Assembly: GCA_016124895.1 (NCBI GenBank)
Contig: WGMU01000055.1
Location: forward strand, 1 to 34,592
DNA length: 34,592 nucleotides
Direction: 5' to 3'
DNA from: a bacterium
GTDB lineage: Bacteria > Planctomycetota > Planctomycetia > Planctomycetales > Planctomycetaceae
Every line of letters begins with the position of its first letter. The stretch's first letter is position 1. Shown here in pieces: positions 20,101-28,560 of this stretch. A model generated the notes under the pieces. That model saw only the letters and a list, made by a program, of their open reading frames with translations, was not told where the DNA came from and searched no databases. The position numbers and the translations under genes are program-made.

Positions 20101-20143
20101 CGATCTCGACCTTTCCGGAGCAGGCCGGAACTTGCTTTGCGCC

Positions 20144-20167
20144 GTTCCGGCGAAACCTTGCCGGAAC
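20144..20167. terminator. Hairpin between convergent activator and aminotransferase genes
   Basis: GTTCCGGC (20144-20151) and GCCGGAAC (20160-20167) form an 8-bp stem with an 8-nt loop in the 91-bp gap between two convergent genes. No T-run follows on either strand, so its role as a terminator is only a guess from position. Confidence 0.3.
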
Positions 20168-20191
20168 AGTGCCAGCAAATTCCTGCCAGCA

Positions 20192-21307
20192 CTACCGAGG
20201 CTGACGGGCGAGCCGCTTCAGCACCTCGACGCCGCGCTCCAGCGTGCGGTCCTCGGCGGCGTAGGAAATCCGGAAGTGAGTGTCGCGATTGCTGAAAACG
20301 TTGCCGGGGATGATCAGCAGATTGGCGTTGATAGCGGCCTGGACGAATTCGGTTCCCGTGCCCCACGGCGCTTTGACGAAGAGATAAAATGCGCCGCCAG
20401 CGCCGTAAATCTCGAAATCGTCACCGAGTTCTTTCTGCATGAAGTCGCGTTTCTGGCGGTACTCGTTGACGCGCGGTGAGATGTCACAATCGAGCGCCGC
20501 CAGCCCGGCCCACTGCATGGGCTGCGGAGCGCAGACGAACGTGAACTGTTGCAGCTTGACCATCTGCTGAATGACGTGCTGCGGGCCGTGGGCGAAACCG
20601 AGCCGCCAGCCAGTCAGCGAGTGTGACTTGCTGAAACCGTCGATCACGATGGTCTGATCGTTCCACTTTGCAGGACTGACGAACGGTTCGTCGTAGCAGA
20701 ACGACCGATAGATCTCGTCACTGATCAGTGCGACGTCCTTTTCGGCGGCCAGCTCGGCAAGGCCACGCATCTCTTCTTCGGTGGCGACGGCGCCGGTCGG
20801 GTTTGCCGGGCTGTTGAACAAAATGACTTTCGTCCGGTCAGTGATCGCGTCGCGAACTTTGTCGAGGTCGATGCGGAAGTCCGGATAGGTATCGACAAAC
20901 CGGACATTGCCGCCGGCCATCGACGTCAGGTGTTTGTACATGACGAAGTACGGGTCGAAGGCAATCACTTCGTCGCCAGGATTCACCAGCACACTCAGGG
21001 CGAGCATCAGACCGCCGCTGGTGCCACTGGTCACAAAGACGTGTCGGTCGGCGTGCCCGAGTTCCAGGTTGACCTGATGCTGCAGCTTCTCTCGCAACGG
21101 CTCGATGCCCTGCGTCTGGCTGTAGGCGTTTTTACCGTCGCGAACGGCCTCGAACAGCGCTTCCTTGATCTCGTCCGGCGTATCGAAGTGCGGCTGCCCG
21201 ATGCTCAGGTTGATCGGGTCGGTCATCTTCGCGGCAAGGTCGAAGACTTTGCGGATCCCGGAAGCGTCAATGCGGTGCATCCGGTCGGCAATCCAGCGGT
21301 CGCTCAT
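20192..21307 (-). CDS. Class I/II pyridoxal phosphate aminotransferase (aspartate aminotransferase-like)
   Basis: A 371-residue fold type I aminotransferase. The PLP lysine is K227 in IDGFSKSHSLTGWRLGF. Other marks are INLSIGQPHFDTPDEI near residue 32, the YSQTQGIEPLREKL block, NSPANPTGAV at 165-174, and SDEIYRSFCYD near 196. The pattern is that of the I-gamma/Ib group, which includes aspartate, aromatic and alanine-type aminotransferases, so the exact substrate cannot be fixed. I chose ATG 21307 because homology begins there (MSDRWIADRMHRIDASGIRKV); the extra 106 codons up to 21625 run through repeat E and the hflX start and are not real. The ribosome site is weak. Confidence 0.9.
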   Translation of the reverse strand: MSDRWIADRMHRIDASGIRKVFDLAAKMTDPINLSIGQPHFDTPDEIKEALFEAVRDGKNAYSQTQGIEPLREKLQHQVNLELGHADRHVFVTSGTSGGLMLALSVLVNPGDEVIAFDPYFVMYKHLTSMAGGNVRFVDTYPDFRIDLDKVRDAITDRTKVILFNSPANPTGAVATEEEMRGLAELAAEKDVALISDEIYRSFCYDEPFVSPAKWNDQTIVIDGFSKSHSLTGWRLGFAHGPQHVIQQMVKLQQFTFVCAPQPMQWAGLAALDCDISPRVNEYRQKRDFMQKELGDDFEIYGAGGAFYLFVKAPWGTGTEFVQAAINANLLIIPGNVFSNRDTHFRISYAAEDRTLERGVEVLKRLARQPR

Positions 21308-21341
21308 TGGTTGTTTCCGTGAGAACGGGAGCTTGATGAAA

Positions 21342-21446
21342 ACTCGTCCCCACGGTCTCCGTGGGAACGCGGTGACCGCCGCTCTGCGGCGATTCTGGGC
21401 GCAGGGTGTCCGGCGAAGCGTTCCCACGCGGAGCGCAGGAACGAGT
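21342..21446. repeat. Palindromic repeat, family 3, copy E
   Basis: A 105-bp element whose ends are an inverted repeat: CTCGTCCCCACGG...TCCGTGGGAACGC at the left, and GCGTTCCCACGCGGAGCGCA plus GGAACGAG at the right. Short internal hairpins such as CCGCCGCTCTGCGGCG lie between. A second copy of the same length is at 23763-23866. It is non-coding and lies between the divergent aminotransferase and hflX genes, so it sits within their promoter region. Confidence 0.75.
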
Positions 21447-21546
21447 GAAATCTTTGGGACGTTGCAAATCGTACTCGTCCGAACCCGTTGCGGCACTCGT
21501 CTGTCGACGTCTTCCTGATGAGGAATTCCCAGCTCTGGAGATGACG

Positions 21547-22989
21547 ATGGTTTCGGCGGTTCGGGCGAAATACACTCGACGTGAGCGGTCCGTTGCCAAT
21601 GATCGCTCGGCAGTTCATCACACACCGGCAGAAATCAGGAAACTAAACCACTTGGCAGAGCCCAAACGAGAAACACTGCGTGTCAAAAACCAGCGAGCCA
21701 TCCTGGCGGCGGTACTGGATCCTTCCGAAAAAACTGACGCCCAGGACCCGCTGTGGGAAATCCGCGGCCTGGTCGAAACCGCCGGCGTCGATGTCGTTGG
21801 CGAGCTGACTCAGAACCGTCGCACGCCCGATCCGGCGACACTGATGGGCAAGGGCAAGCTCGAAGAGCTGAAGATGATGGTGAAGTCGCTCGATGCGCAG
21901 CTTGTCGTTTTCGACAACCAGCTCAGCCCCAGCCAGGGCCGCAATCTGGAAAAAGTCCTCGACACGGTCATCGTCGATCGCAGCGAGGTTATCCTCGACA
22001 TTTTCGCCAGCCGAGCCCGTACCTGGCAGGCGAAGCTGCAGGTCGAACTCGCTCAACTGCTCTATTTCCGTCCGCGACTGAAGCGACTCTGGACTCACCT
22101 GGAACGCATTGAGGGCGGTGTCGGAGCGGGCCGCGGACCGGGCGAAAAGCAGCTCGAAACCGACCGCCGACTGGTCGACCGCCGTATCGACGAACTGCGC
22201 CGCAAGCTGAGCAGCGTCGAGAAGCACCGCAGCCGAATGGTCTCGCAGCGCCGCGAGCATAAAACCGTCTCGCTTGTTGGTTACACGAACGCCGGCAAGA
22301 GCACGCTGATGAACGCACTGGCTGAAGCCGACGTCTACGCGGCCGATCAGCTTTTCGCGACGCTCGACACGCGCACGCGAAAATGGACAGTGCCGCACTG
22401 GGGCGACGTTCTGCTCAGCGATACCGTCGGGTTTATTCAACGCCTCCCGCACCACCTGGTCGAGTCATTCAAGTCGACACTCGAAGAAGCCCGCTATGCG
22501 GACCTGCTGCTGCACGTCGTCGACGCCAGCCATCCCGAAGCGGAGAAGCAGATTGAGACGGTTTACGAAGTGCTCGACGAGATCGGTGTCACGCACGACA
22601 ACGTCATTCTGGTGCTCAACAAGTGCGACGCTGTCGAAGACCGATCGATCGTCGATGTGCTGCGCATCAAGAACGAAGACGCGGTCACGGTCAGTGCAAA
22701 GACCGGCGATGGGCTCGACCGGCTGGCCGCGATGGTCGCTCAGCAGCTCGGCGACGGAGCCGTCGAAGTCCGCATCGAAGCTCACGCGGGCGACGGAAAG
22801 CTGCACAGCTTTCTGGCTCGACACGCTGAAGTGACCGGAACCGACTATGTCGACTCGCAGGCGATCTACTCGTGCCGGATGCCGCGCCGACTGCTGCACA
22901 AGCTGGACGAGTTCGACGCTCGGATTGACCTGCTGAAACCAGCATCCGGCAGCGATGTGAGTTTCGATGCCGAACCGATTGAGGCCTAA
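21547..22989 (+). CDS. hflX: GTPase HflX
   Basis: HflX is a ribosome-binding GTPase that splits or rescues stalled ribosomes, notably after heat stress. The N-terminal HflX domain carries ELTQNRRTPDPATLMGKGKLEEL and VFDNQLSPSQGRNLEK. A glycine-rich linker follows (GGVGAGRGPGEKQLETDRRLVDRRI), then the G domain with P-loop GYTNAGKSTLMNAL, FATLDTRTRKW, DTVGFIQRLPHHLVESFKSTLEE and NKCD. The start is uncertain. ATG 21547 has GGAG six bases upstream (480 residues). TTG 21652 with AGGAAA would give 445 residues, closer to the usual length, and homology begins only there. The stop codon overlaps the stop of the convergent lolD-like gene. Confidence 0.93.
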   Translation: MVSAVRAKYTRRERSVANDRSAVHHTPAEIRKLNHLAEPKRETLRVKNQRAILAAVLDPSEKTDAQDPLWEIRGLVETAGVDVVGELTQNRRTPDPATLMGKGKLEELKMMVKSLDAQLVVFDNQLSPSQGRNLEKVLDTVIVDRSEVILDIFASRARTWQAKLQVELAQLLYFRPRLKRLWTHLERIEGGVGAGRGPGEKQLETDRRLVDRRIDELRRKLSSVEKHRSRMVSQRREHKTVSLVGYTNAGKSTLMNALAEADVYAADQLFATLDTRTRKWTVPHWGDVLLSDTVGFIQRLPHHLVESFKSTLEEARYADLLLHVVDASHPEAEKQIETVYEVLDEIGVTHDNVILVLNKCDAVEDRSIVDVLRIKNEDAVTVSAKTGDGLDRLAAMVAQQLGDGAVEVRIEAHAGDGKLHSFLARHAEVTGTDYVDSQAIYSCRMPRRLLHKLDEFDARIDLLKPASGSDVSFDAEPIEA

Positions 22990-23747
22990 GCAGCGACTTC
23001 ACTCGCGAGATCAACGCTGCGGCCGTTGGCGAGGCGGATAATTCGGTCAGCCTGGGCGGCGAGGTTATCGTCGTGAGTGACCATGATGACGGTCAGGCCC
23101 TCGGCGTTCAGCGACTTCAGCAGCGACATGATGTCACGGCCGGTCTGACTGTCGAGGTTTCCGGTTGGCTCGTCGGCCAGCAGGATTTCGGGACGTGAGA
23201 TCAGCGAGCGGGCGATCGCGGCGCGCTGCATCTCGCCGCCAGACAGTTCCGACGGGCGGTGCTTCAGGCGGTGTGAGAGGCCGACGCGGTCGATGATCTC
23301 GCAGGCGCGGTCGCGGTACTCGCGGCGGTTCTTCCAGTAGCCGAGCACCGACTCGCGGATCATCAGCGGCGACTGAACGTTTTCCAGGACGGTCAGCTCG
23401 GGCAGCAGATGGTACGCCTGGAAGATGAATCCGAAGACGCGATTGCGGAGAGCGTCGCGCGTTGCGGGCGGCAGGTTATCGATCCGCAGTGACTCGGCAG
23501 GCCGGTCATCGGTCGCTTCGACATGCAGCCGGACCTCGCCAATGTTCGGCTGGTCGAGCAGTCCCATCAGATGCAGCAGGGTGCTTTTGCCGGATCCGGA
23601 CTGGCCGACAATCGCCAGGAACTCGCCGCGGTTGACGGTCATCTCGACGCCGCGCAGCACCGGGATACGGACCTGAGCTTTGAGGTAGGTTCGTTCGAGT
23701 GCGACGGTCGACAGGTGCGGCTGCGGGAAGCTGAGGTGGTCGGTCAT
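22986..23747 (-). CDS. LolD-like ABC transporter ATPase
   Basis: A 253-residue ATP-binding subunit of the LolD/MacB/FtsE class. Walker A is GQSGSGKST (48-56), the signature is LSGGEMQRAAIARSL, Walker B is ILLADEPTGNLDSQTG, and the switch histidine lies in VIMVTHD. The Q-loop reads FIFQAYHLLPELTVLENV. With the FtsX-like permease encoded just upstream it probably forms a transporter that extracts lipoproteins from the inner membrane, as LolCDE does; other FtsX-type roles remain possible. I chose ATG 23747 because homology starts there; the upstream 76 codons read through repeat F. Its TAG overlaps the TAA of hflX, with 4 bp shared. Confidence 0.9.
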   Translation of the reverse strand: MTDHLSFPQPHLSTVALERTYLKAQVRIPVLRGVEMTVNRGEFLAIVGQSGSGKSTLLHLMGLLDQPNIGEVRLHVEATDDRPAESLRIDNLPPATRDALRNRVFGFIFQAYHLLPELTVLENVQSPLMIRESVLGYWKNRREYRDRACEIIDRVGLSHRLKHRPSELSGGEMQRAAIARSLISRPEILLADEPTGNLDSQTGRDIMSLLKSLNAEGLTVIMVTHDDNLAAQADRIIRLANGRSVDLASEVAA

Positions 23748-23762
23748 TGGTTTTCGTGACTC

Positions 23763-23866
23763 CTCGTTCCGACGCTCTGCGTCGGAACGCTGGGCAGGAC
23801 GCTCTGCGTCCCGTTGTCGACGCAGAGCGTCGTATGGGGCGTTCCCACGCGGAGCGCAGGAACGAG
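23763..23866. repeat. Palindromic repeat, family 3, copy F
   Basis: A 104-bp element matching copy E at its ends: CTCGTTCC...GTCGGAACGCTGG on the left and GCGTTCCCACGCGGAGCGCA, GGAACGAG on the right. Its inside holds three related short hairpins built on GACGCTCTGCGTC. It lies inside the permease-ATPase gene pair, in the 125-bp gap between the permease stop and the ATPase start, so it would be transcribed within their shared mRNA. Confidence 0.75.
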
Positions 23867-23872
23867 AAGCAA

Positions 23873-25621
23873 CTACTCGTACCGCAGAGCCTGCACCGGG
23901 TGCAGGCGAGCGGCGCGGCGGGCTGGCAGGACGCTCGCCAGGACGGCGATCAGGATGGCTCCGAGCGCGACCCACGCCACGGTGAACGCGTTGACCTGAG
24001 TCGGTATCGCGGGAAAGTAGTAGATTCGTTCGTCGAAGACCTTGCGGCCCATGATCAGGGCGAGCACGCCTTCGATCTCGTTGATGTACCGCACGAAGAG
24101 CAGCCCCAGCACGACGCCGACACCGCTGCCGACCATTCCAAGGGCCAGGCCATATGACAGGAAGATCGACATGACACCGCGCGAACTGGCTCCGAGGGCT
24201 TTCAGGATGCCGATGTCACGGGTCTTCTCAACGACGATCATGAAGAAAATCGCCAGGATGCCGAAGCCAGCGACAGCAATGATCAGAAACAGCAGTACGT
24301 TGAGGATCGCCGCTTCGATATCGACGGCAGCCAGCAGTGGCCCCTGCTTCTGCTCCCAGGTCCGCACGGTGTAAAGGTGCGGAGGGAAAACGTTCTGCAG
24401 CAGGCTGACGACTTTGTCCGCGTCGTCGTAATCCTTCAGTCGAATCTTGAGTGTCGTGATGGCACCACTCTTCGACTGCGGATCCCACATCCCTCGCATC
24501 TGCTGCAGGTATTCGAGATTGCAGAAGACGAGATTCGAGTCGTACTCGCTCATTCCGCTTTTGTAGATGTCGGTGACCGTCGCGAAGAAGTGTGTCGGCT
24601 CCGGCGGGCTGCCAGTGCTGACTGTGCTGATTTTTACATCGTCGCCCGGATGCACCATCCGCTCGACGGAGACCTTACCGGTCCGCGGATCTTCGCGCAT
24701 GTACTCGATCAGGCCCGCCCCGACATACAGCCGACCGGGCAGCGGCGCGTCGATATTCTGTTCCGCGGCCTGTTCATCGAAGACCTGCGTCGGCAGCATG
24801 TCACCTTCAAACGGATTGTCCGCCGAACGAGTCGTTTGCTCTTCAACGAGCGGCGTAAAGTCGGCCGCGTTGACGATTTCCGGTTCGGCGGCGTCGGTTG
24901 CGTCGGTCTGGATGATGCCTGTCGAAGCAGCAGTGGAACCGATTGGCTGTTCGGTCGCGAGCGACGGCGTACCAGCTTCTGCCGAGAACCGGGGGCCATC
25001 CTCAGCGGCGGGTTCAGGAGCGAATGCCGGCTCGCCGTCCATCAGCGGTTCGAGCATCGGTTCCGCTTCGGGATTCGTATTCCAGCCATCGAAAAACCGA
25101 CGCTGTCGGGCCTTCCATTCCTTGCGATAGGCGAGCGCTTCGTCGGTCAGCTTCCAGCTCGGTCGTTCGTCAGACGAACGCAGGGCGGGGCGAATGATCA
25201 CGCCGTCCTGCTCGACCGGCCGGTAACTGTCGAGGTTTTCGGTCAACGGACTGACGAGCGTTTCAGCAGCCGGATCAATTCCAACAAGCGTGACCGGCCG
25301 GGGAATCCACTGGCCGCCGCGGCGGAAATGCAGCAGACCGAAGACTTCGACGGTCGCACTGACATGTTCGACGTAGTCGCCTGCAACCTGATTGACGAGG
25401 TCAATCTGAGCCTGCGCGTCGGGCTCACCGTTGAGGCTGTTCGTTTCGACGCTGACGTCGGCGAGGATCGCGTGAATTCGTGTCCGCATCTCACTCGAGA
25501 AGCCGGACATCACGCTGTTGACGACGATCATCGTCGCCACGCCGAGCATCACGCTGACGATACTGGCCAGCGCAATAAAACGCGTCCTCAGATAGCGCGT
25601 GCTGAGAAGCAGTTTGTACAT
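23873..25621 (-). CDS. LolC/LolE-like ABC permease with FtsX domain
   Basis: A 582-residue permease of the LolC/E-MacB type. One membrane helix is near the N-terminus (about 14-37), followed by a large periplasmic MacB-PCD-like domain and three C-terminal helices (about 437-465, 483-511, 545-566). The FtsX motif EKTRDIGILKALGASSRGV (465-483) and the end ASVLPARRAARLHPVQALRYE are typical. The periplasmic domain carries an acidic, alanine/proline-rich insert of about 110 residues (183-290) with little predicted structure. ATG 25621 follows AAGGA and begins MYKLLLSTRYLRTR; an in-frame ATG nine codons earlier has no ribosome site. It pairs with the downstream ATPase, from which it is separated by repeat F. 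Confidence 0.9.
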   Translation of the reverse strand: MYKLLLSTRYLRTRFIALASIVSVMLGVATMIVVNSVMSGFSSEMRTRIHAILADVSVETNSLNGEPDAQAQIDLVNQVAGDYVEHVSATVEVFGLLHFRRGGQWIPRPVTLVGIDPAAETLVSPLTENLDSYRPVEQDGVIIRPALRSSDERPSWKLTDEALAYRKEWKARQRRFFDGWNTNPEAEPMLEPLMDGEPAFAPEPAAEDGPRFSAEAGTPSLATEQPIGSTAASTGIIQTDATDAAEPEIVNAADFTPLVEEQTTRSADNPFEGDMLPTQVFDEQAAEQNIDAPLPGRLYVGAGLIEYMREDPRTGKVSVERMVHPGDDVKISTVSTGSPPEPTHFFATVTDIYKSGMSEYDSNLVFCNLEYLQQMRGMWDPQSKSGAITTLKIRLKDYDDADKVVSLLQNVFPPHLYTVRTWEQKQGPLLAAVDIEAAILNVLLFLIIAVAGFGILAIFFMIVVEKTRDIGILKALGASSRGVMSIFLSYGLALGMVGSGVGVVLGLLFVRYINEIEGVLALIMGRKVFDERIYYFPAIPTQVNAFTVAWVALGAILIAVLASVLPARRAARLHPVQALRYE

Positions 25622-25925
25622 TCGCCAATCCTTCGGCAGAGTTGCCATCCCTGGCGGCCCGCGGAGAAAAGCAGCCTCCGCCCGACAGAACGGGGAGCAT
25701 CCCGGACCTGCGCCACGCCGTCAATCCGAAGTCGCCGCGGGAGAGCAATCGCGGTACCAGAGCTGGTGAACTCGAATTCGGCGGAATCGAGAGAAGCCGA
25801 AAGATCGCATGTCGATCCCGAAAGGATCAAAGAAAGCTCGAAACCGGGGGGTCTGCGCTACGCCCCCCCCCGGGCTACTCTCTGGCATCGCTTCGCAATG
25901 CGGATGCAGACTTCAGCAAACCAAG
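25622..25925. other. Gene-free gap between dapA-like and permease genes
   Basis: This 304-bp stretch lies between two minus-strand genes. Its right end holds the GC hairpin described at 25844-25873. Otherwise I see no supported gene; the permease promoter may lie around 25640-25800, but no clear motif stands out. Confidence 0.5.
25844..25873 (-). terminator. Putative terminator after the DapA-family gene
   Basis: CCGGGGGG (25844-25851) pairs with CCCCCCGG (25866-25873), part of a run of nine cytosines. On the minus strand the hairpin is followed by TTTCGAGCTTTCTTTG, a broken T-rich tract. It lies 52 bp after the stop of the DapA-family gene. Confidence 0.45.
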
Positions 25926-26948
25926 TTACGCGATGCCGCGGCGTTTCAACTCGGCGACAACGGTCTGGACGATCCGCGTCACCTCGGCCGTGTCGACAGA
26001 CGAGGCGTCGCCGACCGGGCAGCCGCCGACCGGTTCGTCGGTAAAGCCGTGCGAGGCCAGCATGCACTGCAGTGTCCGGCTCAGAAGGTGAAGGTCCGAC
26101 TGCTGATTCTCTGACTGTGGCAGCCGGCCAGTGCCCATGTGGAAGCCACGCAGCTCGACGGCAGCGCGGAAACCGTTGGGAAATTCCGCCTGGTAGATCA
26201 TCGTGTCGAAGAGCGTCACCAGGTCGTACTGAATGCGCCGGGCCTCATCGAGCTGGCCGGACAGCGTCAGGTCGTACAGCTTGCGAGTCAATTCTGGAAC
26301 GACACCCGAACTGGCGTTAGTACCTCCGTCGCAGCCGATCAGCAGCATCGGCATCAGCGCCGCGTCCCAGCCTGTCATGAACGCGAAGTCCGGTCGGTTG
26401 GGACGCACGGCCTGCATCATGCGGATCATGTGCGGGATGTCACCCGACGAGTCCTTAATGGCGACGATCTTCTCGCACTCTTCCGAGAGCCGCTGCACCG
26501 TTGGCACGTCGATCGGCGAAGCGAACATCGGGATGTTGTAGAGCGTGACGTCGATCGGCGTGTTGCGGCCGATGTCGCGGAAGTACTGCAGTACCGAATC
26601 GGGGCCGAGCTTGTAGTAAAACGGTGCGACAATCGCGACGGCCCGCACGCCCAGCGAGTGGTAATACTCGCACGCGGCGATCGTCTCTTTAACGTTCGCT
26701 TCGGCGGCGCCGGCAAGAATCGGCACGCGCCCGGCCGTCTGGTCCGCAATGATCGCCACAATGCGGCGGCGTTCCTCAACGGTGAACCGAGTGAACTCGC
26801 CAGTCGACCCGTTCGGATAGAGGCCGTGAACTCCGCGGTCGATCAGCCAGTCGACGTAGCGTCGCAGCTCAGCTTCGTTGATGTTCCCATTCGCGTCGTG
26901 AGGCACGAGGTTGGGCGTAAAGATTCCCTGCAGACGACCGCTGGCCAT
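25926..26948 (-). CDS. Dihydrodipicolinate synthase / N-acetylneuraminate lyase family protein
   Basis: A class I aldolase-type lyase of 340 residues. The Schiff-base lysine is K165 in [10 protein letters not shown], the catalytic tyrosine is Y137 in LYNIP, and the carboxylate-binding loop GSTGEF is at 47-52. The family includes DapA (lysine synthesis), sialic acid lyase and sugar-acid aldolases, and the sequence alone does not choose among them. About 40 C-terminal residues (301-340) exceed the usual length: a flexible linker with [10 protein letters not shown], then an amphipathic helix (319-338). ATG 26948 has GAGG upstream; the longer frame to 27026 lacks homology. It lies 198 bp after glyA on the same strand. 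Confidence 0.88.
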   Translation of the reverse strand: MASGRLQGIFTPNLVPHDANGNINEAELRRYVDWLIDRGVHGLYPNGSTGEFTRFTVEERRRIVAIIADQTAGRVPILAGAAEANVKETIAACEYYHSLGVRAVAIVAPFYYKLGPDSVLQYFRDIGRNTPIDVTLYNIPMFASPIDVPTVQRLSEECEKIVAIKDSSGDIPHMIRMMQAVRPNRPDFAFMTGWDAALMPMLLIGCDGGTNASSGVVPELTRKLYDLTLSGQLDEARRIQYDLVTLFDTMIYQAEFPNGFRAAVELRGFHMGTGRLPQSENQQSDLHLLSRTLQCMLASHGFTDEPVGGCPVGDASSVDTAEVTRIVQTVVAELKRRGIA

Positions 26949-27105
26949 GTGAGACCTCAAAGACTGGAGACGGATACGGCGATGATTCTGAATTCGCGAA
27001 CTCTGGCGATGAAGTGAACGGAGCAAACCGTTCGGCCAAATCTAGCTCGCAAATCCGACGCCGGCAGATTGTCCCGTCAGAATGAGGCGACACGTGGGAC
27101 CGGTT

Positions 27106-27131
27106 GTACCGGTTGCAGGAAAGACCGGTAC
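27106..27131 (-). terminator. Hairpin after glyA
   Basis: GTACCGGT (27106-27113) and ACCGGTAC (27124-27131) form a perfect 8-bp stem with a 10-nt loop, 15 bp after the glyA stop codon. There is no T-run, and the motif ACCGGT also occurs just upstream at 27099-27104. It may end or stabilise the glyA transcript. Confidence 0.3.
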
Positions 27132-27146
27132 TCGGAAAGCCACTTG

Positions 27147-28388
27147 TTACTCGATACCCGGCACCGGGAAGGCTCGCGCGAACTCGCGGACCTCTTCATG
27201 GACGCGCGAGACGATGTCGTGGTTGTCAGCGTTGCGGAGGACTTCGAGGATCCAGTCGCCGACTTTCCTCATCTCGTCTTCTTTCATGCCACGAGTCGTC
27301 AGAGCTGCCGTACCGATGCGGATGCCGCTCGGGTCGAACGGGGTCCGCTGATCGAACGGGATCATGTTTTTGTTGACGGTGATCCCGGCACGGTCGAGGG
27401 CCTGCTCGGCGATCTTGCCGGTCAGATCGATCGCGGTCATATCGCACAGCATCAGATGGTTGTCCGTGCCGCCGGACGAGAGCGAGATTCCGCCCTGCAT
27501 CAGCACTTCAGCGAGGGTCTTCGAATTCGCAATGATCTGAGCGGCGTACTGTTTGAATTCCGGCTTGAGTGCCTCGCCGAAACAGATCGCTTTCGCAGCG
27601 ACGATGTGGCACAGCGGCCCGCCCTGCATTCCCGGAAAGACGGTCTTGTCGATCGCTTTCGCGTGCTCTTCGCGACAAAGCACGAAGCCGGACCGCGGAC
27701 CGCGGAGCGTCTTGTGCGACGTCGACGTTACGAAGTCAGCCACTTCGACCGGGTTGTTGTGAACGCCGCCCGCGACCAGGCCGGCGTAGTGAGCCATGTC
27801 AACCATGAACAGCGCGCCGACTTCTCTGGCGATCTCAGCGAACTTCGCGTGATCGATCTCGCGAGGATAAGCACTCGCGCCGGCCACGATCAGCTTTGGC
27901 TTGTGCTCGTGGGCAAGCTTCGCAACGGCGTCGAAGTCGATGCGGTGGTCGTCTTCGCGAACTCCGTAAGGAATGACGTTGTACAGCTTGCCGGAAAAAT
28001 TAACTGGTGAGCCGTGCGTCAGATGTCCGCCGTGATCGAGGCTCATCGCGAGATACGTGTCGCCAGGGTTGAGCACAGTCAGGTAAACCGACATGTTGGC
28101 CTGCGAACCGGCATGGGGCTGCACGTTCGCGTGGTCGGCTCCAAACAGTTCGCAGGCGCGGTCACGAGCAAGCTGTTCGATCACGTCCACGTTTTCGCAA
28201 CCGCCGTAATAGCGACGTTCCGGGTAACCTTCGGCATACTTGTTCGTCAGCACCGTACCAGCGGCTTCCTGAATGGCGGCGCTGGTGTAGTTTTCCGAAG
28301 CAATCAGTTCGAGCCCCTCGACCTGACGCGTCTCTTCGTGCTGGATCGCTGCCCAGATTTCCGGATCGACCTGCTGAAGATGATTCAT
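27147..28388 (-). CDS. glyA: Serine hydroxymethyltransferase
   Basis: SHMT of 413 residues interconverts serine and glycine with transfer of a one-carbon unit to tetrahydrofolate, using PLP. The PLP lysine is K226 in [16 protein letters not shown]. Other marks are [12 protein letters not shown] near residue 25, [20 protein letters not shown] near 49, [15 protein letters not shown], and [18 protein letters not shown]. Length is normal for bacterial GlyA. ATG 28388 follows AGGAAG. It is transcribed away from the thymidine phosphorylase gene, with 172 bp between starts. Confidence 0.97.
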   Translation of the reverse strand: MNHLQQVDPEIWAAIQHEETRQVEGLELIASENYTSAAIQEAAGTVLTNKYAEGYPERRYYGGCENVDVIEQLARDRACELFGADHANVQPHAGSQANMSVYLTVLNPGDTYLAMSLDHGGHLTHGSPVNFSGKLYNVIPYGVREDDHRIDFDAVAKLAHEHKPKLIVAGASAYPREIDHAKFAEIAREVGALFMVDMAHYAGLVAGGVHNNPVEVADFVTSTSHKTLRGPRSGFVLCREEHAKAIDKTVFPGMQGGPLCHIVAAKAICFGEALKPEFKQYAAQIIANSKTLAEVLMQGGISLSSGGTDNHLMLCDMTAIDLTGKIAEQALDRAGITVNKNMIPFDQRTPFDPSGIRIGTAALTTRGMKEDEMRKVGDWILEVLRNADNHDIVSRVHEEVREFARAFPVPGIE

Positions 28389-28560
28389 GGCACACAGACT
28401 TCCTGCGGAGACTGCCGCTGCTGGTGATTGAGCGGCTATGACACGTTTGGCAAACGGCCGACTTATAGTCCGTTCGCAGCGCGAAAACCACCGGCCGAAA
28501 ACGCATCAACGGCCAGCAATCGTTTGCTTCGAGTGATGAAAAACCACGGAGAAACCCGTT

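Noticed and set aside
23763-23866. Regularly repeated GACGCTCTGCGTC units as a CRISPR array
   Set aside because: The units are inverted as well as direct, spacing is irregular, and the whole block matches another intergenic copy at 21342-21446, so it is a palindromic repeat.
24377-26044. 555-codon plus-strand open frame opposite the permease
   Set aside because: It is antisense to a well-matched permease and into the DapA-family gene, rich in Arg and without a domain.
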